Below, one piece after another: positions 59,801-64,000 of a DNA stretch of 64,000 nucleotides. The translations under genes were made by a program, and so were the position numbers. Position 1 is the first letter of the stretch; each line of letters starts with the position of its first letter. A model generated the notes under the pieces. That model was not told the origin of the DNA, searched no databases, and was given only the letters and a program-made list of their open reading frames with translations. Origin of the DNA: Pieris napi (Eukaryota > Arthropoda > Insecta > Lepidoptera > Pieridae); the NCBI RefSeq assembly GCF_905475465.1, contig NC_062238.1:7172501-7236500 (forward strand), in the 5' to 3' direction.

Positions 59801-62800
59801 AGAATTACTAACTTTAGATAGTCTATAGTCTATACGATAGATCTAGTACGGGGAAATTGAAGCCTGCGTTTGTTCCGAGTATTAACATTATGCGTATGTA
59901 TAGACAACTTACCGCACATGATTAGTTAAATGTTCTTTCCTCGAAAAGGTCTTGGTGCAAAAAGGACATTTGTGCGGCGTCTCCCCAGTGTGTATGTGCA
60001 TGTGATTCGTGAGGTGTTCCTTTCGCGAGAACGCTTTGTTGCAGTATGTACATTTGAATGGAGTCTCCCCTGTGTGTTGCCTGAAACAAGACGTAACTTG
60101 TCTTATAGTCCGGTCAATATAGACATTTGAAATAACAAAAATTCCCGGAAAGCCAAAAATTGGTGGAGAGCTGAGGTATACCATTACAAATAAAGTTTTA
60201 AAAATCCATTTCGATCCTATGTGTGCTTCAAAAGTTATTTGGGGTCAAAGGTAAATTAAGGGTTGAAATCGAGCTTTCGTCAACTGTCATTTTCATACAA
60301 AGGTCTATCCACAGACACCGATACGACCTCCCATGGATATAGCTTGTATCGACAGATGGGTATTACAATCGACACGATAGGTTATTGGCACACTTTTTAG
60401 AAAATTTGGATTAAGATTACTATCTCAGATGGTCGATTATGGATTGAGTAGGGCGTAGGTATTTAAAAAAACACATTTTGTGATTCTATTAAAAACCCAT
60501 GGCTAATCTATTTATAAAAATACTATATGATTAATACATATGTTAAATTACCATTGTGGTCTTGTACTACAAATATAAAGTAATTGTTTAATTACCTTAT
60601 ATGGTTAGTGAGATGTTCCTTCCTGGTGAATGACTTGGAGCAAAACGTACACCGATGAGGAGATTCGCCGGTATGTTGCCGAACATGATTTGTCAAGTGC
60701 TCTTTGCGCGTAAAGGACTTGGTGCAGTATGAGCACTTGTGTGGCGATTCCCCGGTATGTTGGCGGACATGATTTACTGAAAGATTTAATATTAATATTT
60801 TAGATCACACCTTAAGATATAGATACTAAAGCGAAAGGAGCATGTACATAACTTGATGACGCAAACCTCCCTAAAACCTTTTTTAATTAAAAAATTATAT
60901 TACTCGACTTTGGTCGGTTTGCTATGTCAATGGTACTTTTCTATTAAACACCTATAAACTCCAGAAAATGCGCAGTCCCTTCAGTATCACTATATAGAGT
61001 TTATACTGTAGGTCCTTGCAAAAATATAGTACTTCATGATTTCTCGAAGTTTATTTAAATTTTCTGCCAAATAAAAAATAAAATAAATTATATATACATA
61101 TATAGGTAGGCTCTTTCACAGATTTACAAGAAGGTATATTTGATCAAGCAAACACATATATTTGATTAAGGCATAGTTAAAGTTAATAATGATTTCATGT
61201 TTAATCTGCACAAATACTATTTTATTCATTAGAATACAACAGTTGTTATTAAAAAGTAACATGACGGTAGAAATTATAAATCTCTTTACCTAAATGATCT
61301 TTTCTTGTAAACGCCTTAGGACAGTAGCCGCATTGGAAAGGTGTTTCGCCGGTGTGTTGCCGCACATGATTCACGAGATGTTCACGTCTCGTAAATGATT
61401 TGGAACAGAAACTGCACCGATGCGGGGATTCCCCCGTATGTTGTCGAACATGGTTAAGCAAATGTTCTTTCCGAGTGAAAGTCTTAGAACAGAAGTCGCA
61501 CCGATGCGGTGTTTCACCTGAAAACATTTTTGACATATTACATATTATTATCAGCATTTAATTATCAAATTTAAAATTCAAAGTTTTTACATGCACAAAC
61601 TTAAATACACTTCTAATACCTATAGCCAAGAATGTGAAATCTAACCTCAAATTTAAATTAGGGAGCGTTCAAGTATTACGTAACGAATTTTGGGGGGGAG
61701 GGGGTCCTTTTGTAAAACGTTACGATGCGGGGCGGGGATTAAATTATGCGTTATTGTTAATATTATTTTCGACTTACACCACAATATAATAGTAACTAAA
61801 GAATCACTAGGTGGTCACGAAACGCTTTACTAGACTTGGGTACAGTACTGTACTTGGGTACTGAAAAACGTTACGGCGAGTTCATGGGTGGGAGGGGGGT
61901 CAAATTGCGTTACGTAATACTTGAACGCTCCCTTAATAAAAATTGCAAGTTTTCACTTCATGCAAGCAAATGTAAATCCAAGCCTGACCCGTGAATAAAA
62001 CAATCATACTAACCAGAATGCCACAGAATGTGATTGGTGAAGTGTTCCTTTCTGGTGAAGGACTTTCCGCACTGTTCGCATCGGAACGGCGTGTCGTTCG
62101 CGTGCGATCGCATATGGTTCATTAAATGCTCCTTCCTAGTATACTTCTTGCCGCAAATTTGGCAATGGTGCGGCGTTTCACCTAGCGAGCGGGCAGAAAC
62201 GTCTCATCAATGATGCAACTATCAATTTCGGTGTTTATCATCGCTTTATTTATTAAACACCGTTCAAATGGTTTGGACAAACGCTGAGAAACACCGATAT
62301 GTCGTGCAATTAGTTCGGTATAGGATATATACTTTATATGAATAGTTGAATCATTTAGCTACTTTCTACTTTCTGCACCACTTCTACCTAACGGTGCAGG
62401 CTTGGTTTCACATTTACTAATAAGTTAATTAGAGACAACGGATACATAAAACGTCAAATAATTATAAAAAACTATGATGAAATTTAATTGTCTGTCTTAA
62501 ATGTCATTTATTAATATTTATATATACAGTGTAAACTCCATGTAACGTCCCTGGATTTAACGACTCCCTAAAGCGTCGAAATCAACTGGCATTGGTTCGT
62601 TTAGCTTGTCTTCCATACAATGGTACATTCTACATAGCATTACACCCTCTCTCAATAACGAAAACAATTGAGTGATAAAGTAAAGTAGTAAAAACTGCGC
62701 AGCTATGTTCTTTTGTCTCTTTATCCTAGCCCGCAATAAAGTCGACTGTCGGCATCATGCATACCGAACTTTCTAAGAAATTCATTCTTTTGTTTACAAA

Positions 62801-63915
62801 TTGGGATTGCTGGTAGACTGTTGTTGACCATGATTAATAAGTAGGAGTTATTAGATATTATATTCGCTCGAACGGTGAAGGAAAACATCGTGAGGAAACC
62901 TTACTCGTCAGGAGGCTGATCAGCTGCTGGCCTATTAGATTAATGATTATGAAACAGATACAGAAATCTGAGACACAGACCTAAAAAAGGTTTTAGCGCC
63001 ATTGATTTTAGTTGTTGGAATATATTCTTAGTTGCTCACCTACTTTAAATTAAGAGACTATACGCAATAGCATTCATCTAAGATTCTTTTTTATGTACAT
63101 AACTAACACTAGTCTGAAATAAACTTTTTCTTTTTCTAATTCAGATTTTTCTTCTCTCCATTTAACGACAACTCTATAACGCCATAAAATGCACAGTCCC
63201 TTCAGTGTCGTTATATAGAGTTTACACTATACTTGTCTAATGGAGACAACCTAATATGCGACTATTTGCTTAGACTGTTAAATACATAACAGCATATAGA
63301 GAATATATAGTTTGGTTTTTATTTTTATGGCTCTGGCACGATTTTTGCATTAGCCAGCGTCAAGTATAGGATTTTTTATAATTCGTGCTTGACTTTAGAA
63401 ATTCGACCGTGTCATCCATGTACGGTTTAGGCACTCGGCCGGTATCACACAACCCTCCCAAAGGCCGAGAACAAATTTAAATTAAATTAAAACTTGCCCT
63501 CGAACCGGGAATCGAACCCGGTACCCCTCACCTAGCTGCCACTTAATAAGATCGCTAGGCTATGAGGCCCCTTATAGTTTAGTTTACCAAATTTAAAAAA
63601 AATAGAGTAGTAGTCGTAATAGTTCAAACATTTCTGTCGGCCAAAAAATCCAAAAATCCTTGCTGACTAATAATTATTTCGCCGGAAATCGAAGCCGTAT
63701 CGTAGCGTTATAAGTTAGACGGCTGAAAATATATTTTTATAACATATATGTTATGCAACCAACCCGTATGCCACATGACGTGGTTCATAAAATGCTCCTT
63801 GCGCGTGAAGCTCTTCTTGCAGATCTCGCAGCGGTGCGGAGTCTCGCCCGTGTGTTTACGAACATGGTTCACCATGTGCTCCTTACGGGTGAATGTCTTG
63901 GCGCAGTATTGGCAT
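56881..63915 (-). CDS. crol: crooked legs-like C2H2 zinc-finger protein, 3' part
   Basis: Ten minus-strand exons: 63915-63764, 62181-62014, 61517-61290, 60776-60596, 60080-59913, 59309-59142, 58786-58629, 57975-57837 (or to 57822), 57388-57316 and 56991-56881 with TAG at 56881-56883. All phases join, giving 514 residues; the 5' end lies outside the window. There are 15 C2H2 fingers joined by HTGE(T/S)P linkers, for example CSYCTKSFTRKEHLTNHVRQ. The last two differ (CGECGKAFPLKGNLLFHERS; CTICSKEFMCKGHLTTHRRT). Runs of TRKEHLxNHVRQHTG followed by FPLKGNLLFH are characteristic of Drosophila Crol, an ecdysone-induced nuclear transcription factor of metamorphosis and cell-cycle control. The tail is acidic, then Pro/Ser/His-rich, ending VTVNY. 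The family is certain; orthology to crol is likely. Its introns are rich in small mobile elements. Confidence 0.82.
57527..57770 (+). mobile_element. Helitron-like element in a crol-like intron
   Basis: A|TCTAATATATAACATTCTCG through ACTCCTCCGAAACCTGCTTG to GTTTGCCAGGTCAGCTAG|T. Same family as 10677 and 20317, and antisense to the host gene. Confidence 0.85.
58146..58383. mobile_element. Harbinger-type MITE, TTA duplication, in intron
   Basis: Second copy of the 12202-12440 family. It starts GGGTCTATTTCACAATGTAC and ends GCATTGTGAAACAGCC, flanked by TTA on both sides (58143-58145 and 58384-58386). Confidence 0.85.
60957..61008. repeat. solo end of the CAGTGTAAACTC element
   Basis: ACTCCAGAAAATGCGCAGTC, CCTTCAGTATCACTATATAG, AGTTTATACTG then TA matches the right end of 62527-63229. 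Only one terminus remains. Confidence 0.6.
61661..61932. mobile_element. Harbinger-type MITE, 272 bp, TTA duplication, in intron
   Basis: GGGAGCGTTCAAGTATTACG, TAACG pairs with CGTTACGTAATACTTGAACG, CTCCC. TTA flanks both ends (61658-61660 and 61933-61935). The interior carries GGTGGTCACGAAACG and G-runs shared with 9545-9757. Confidence 0.9.
62527..63229. mobile_element. pogo/Tigger-type non-autonomous element, 703 bp, in intron
   Basis: The left end CAGTGTAAACTCCATGTAAC, GTCCCTGG and the right end GTGTCGTTATATAGAGTTTA, CACTA are inverted repeats flanked by TA, as in the Tc1/mariner-pogo group. It has no transposase frame. A SINE lies inside it (62862-63006). Confidence 0.7.
62862..63006 (+). 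mobile_element. SINE family 1, 5'-truncated, nested
   Basis: TCGCTCGAACGGTGAAGGAA, AACATCGTGAGGAAACC, GGCCTATTAGATTAATGATT, ATGAAACAGATACAGAAATC and AAAGGTTTTAGCGCCATTGA match the 3' half of the family. It is nested in the pogo-type element. Confidence 0.75.
63313..63575 (-). mobile_element. tRNA-derived SINE, family 2
   Basis: On the minus strand the 5' part looks like a tRNA: CATAGCCTAGCGATC (box A-like) and GGTACCGGGTTCGATTCCCG (box B). The body follows with TTCTCGGCCTTTGGGAGGGT, GTGTGATACCGGCCGAGTGC and a 3' end CTAATGCAAAAATCGTGCCA, GAGCCATAAA. The tRNA-like head cannot fold as a complete tRNA gene and continues into the body, so I call it a SINE. Confidence 0.75.
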
Positions 63916-64000
63916 CTGCAATGTTAGGATAGTTAATAGGGTTCGTGTGTTAGGTAAAACATACGAACGGGTACGAACTTTAAAAAAACAGGGTTATATG

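Noticed and set aside
63480..63575. tRNA gene suggested by a GGTTCGATTCC box B
   Set aside because: The tRNA-like part runs into a SINE body and the acceptor stem does not pair. Called a SINE.
1..64000. CRISPR arrays, bacterial operons, riboswitches or an integrated virus
   Set aside because: No regularly spaced repeats, no prokaryotic gene organisation and no viral genes were seen. The intron-rich, SINE- and Helitron-filled sequence is ordinary insect nuclear DNA.

Overview
The window reads as a 64 kb piece of a moth or butterfly (Lepidoptera) nuclear genome. It is AT-rich and intron-bearing. It carries many copies of repeat types common in Lepidoptera: Helitron-like elements with A|TC...CTAG|T ends, tRNA-derived SINEs, short inverted-repeat elements with TWA target sites, and non-LTR fragments. 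The protein-coding genes are all conserved animal genes. I see no bacterial-type operon, CRISPR array or new defence system.

Layout: 1-13.4 kb is repeat-filled non-coding DNA. An exon at 13460-13833 holds three short upstream ORFs and the N-terminus of a T-type voltage-gated calcium channel alpha-1 subunit. It ends in a textbook U12-type AT-AC donor (ATATCCTTT); the rest of the channel was not found. From 14 to 35 kb there are only mobile-element remnants, including a 561 bp inverted-repeat element, four Helitron copies and a 627 bp Harbinger-like element, plus a 100-N gap at 16668-16767. Gemin7 (SMN-complex Sm-like protein) lies on the minus strand at 35835-36197. A 1.8 kb foldback element (37305-39104) with arms of about 520 bp carries a spliced-looking gene fragment in its loop.

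LUC7L3 (U1 snRNP-associated splicing factor) occupies 39754-42817 in eight exons. From mid exon 4 onward, 3.3 kb is repeated almost exactly after a 500-N gap (44796-48070). The differences are mainly single-base, often homopolymer, indels, so this looks like two unmerged overlapping contigs or haplotypes rather than a true gene duplication. CHMP6/Vps20 (ESCRT-III) follows at 50627-51546 in two exons. A degenerate LINE interrupted by an inverted-repeat element and a 1,077 bp Harbinger-type element with a broken MADF domain fill 52.8-55.1 kb. The minus-strand gene at 56881-63915 (ten exons, 5' end outside the window) is a C2H2 zinc-finger protein closely resembling crooked legs (crol), with 15 fingers whose DNA-contact helices are nearly identical.

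The genes do not form a single pathway. Three touch RNA processing in different ways: Gemin7 in snRNP assembly, LUC7L3 in U1 5' splice-site choice, and the calcium-channel exon as a likely minor-spliceosome substrate. All identifications rest on reading motifs by eye; no searches were run.
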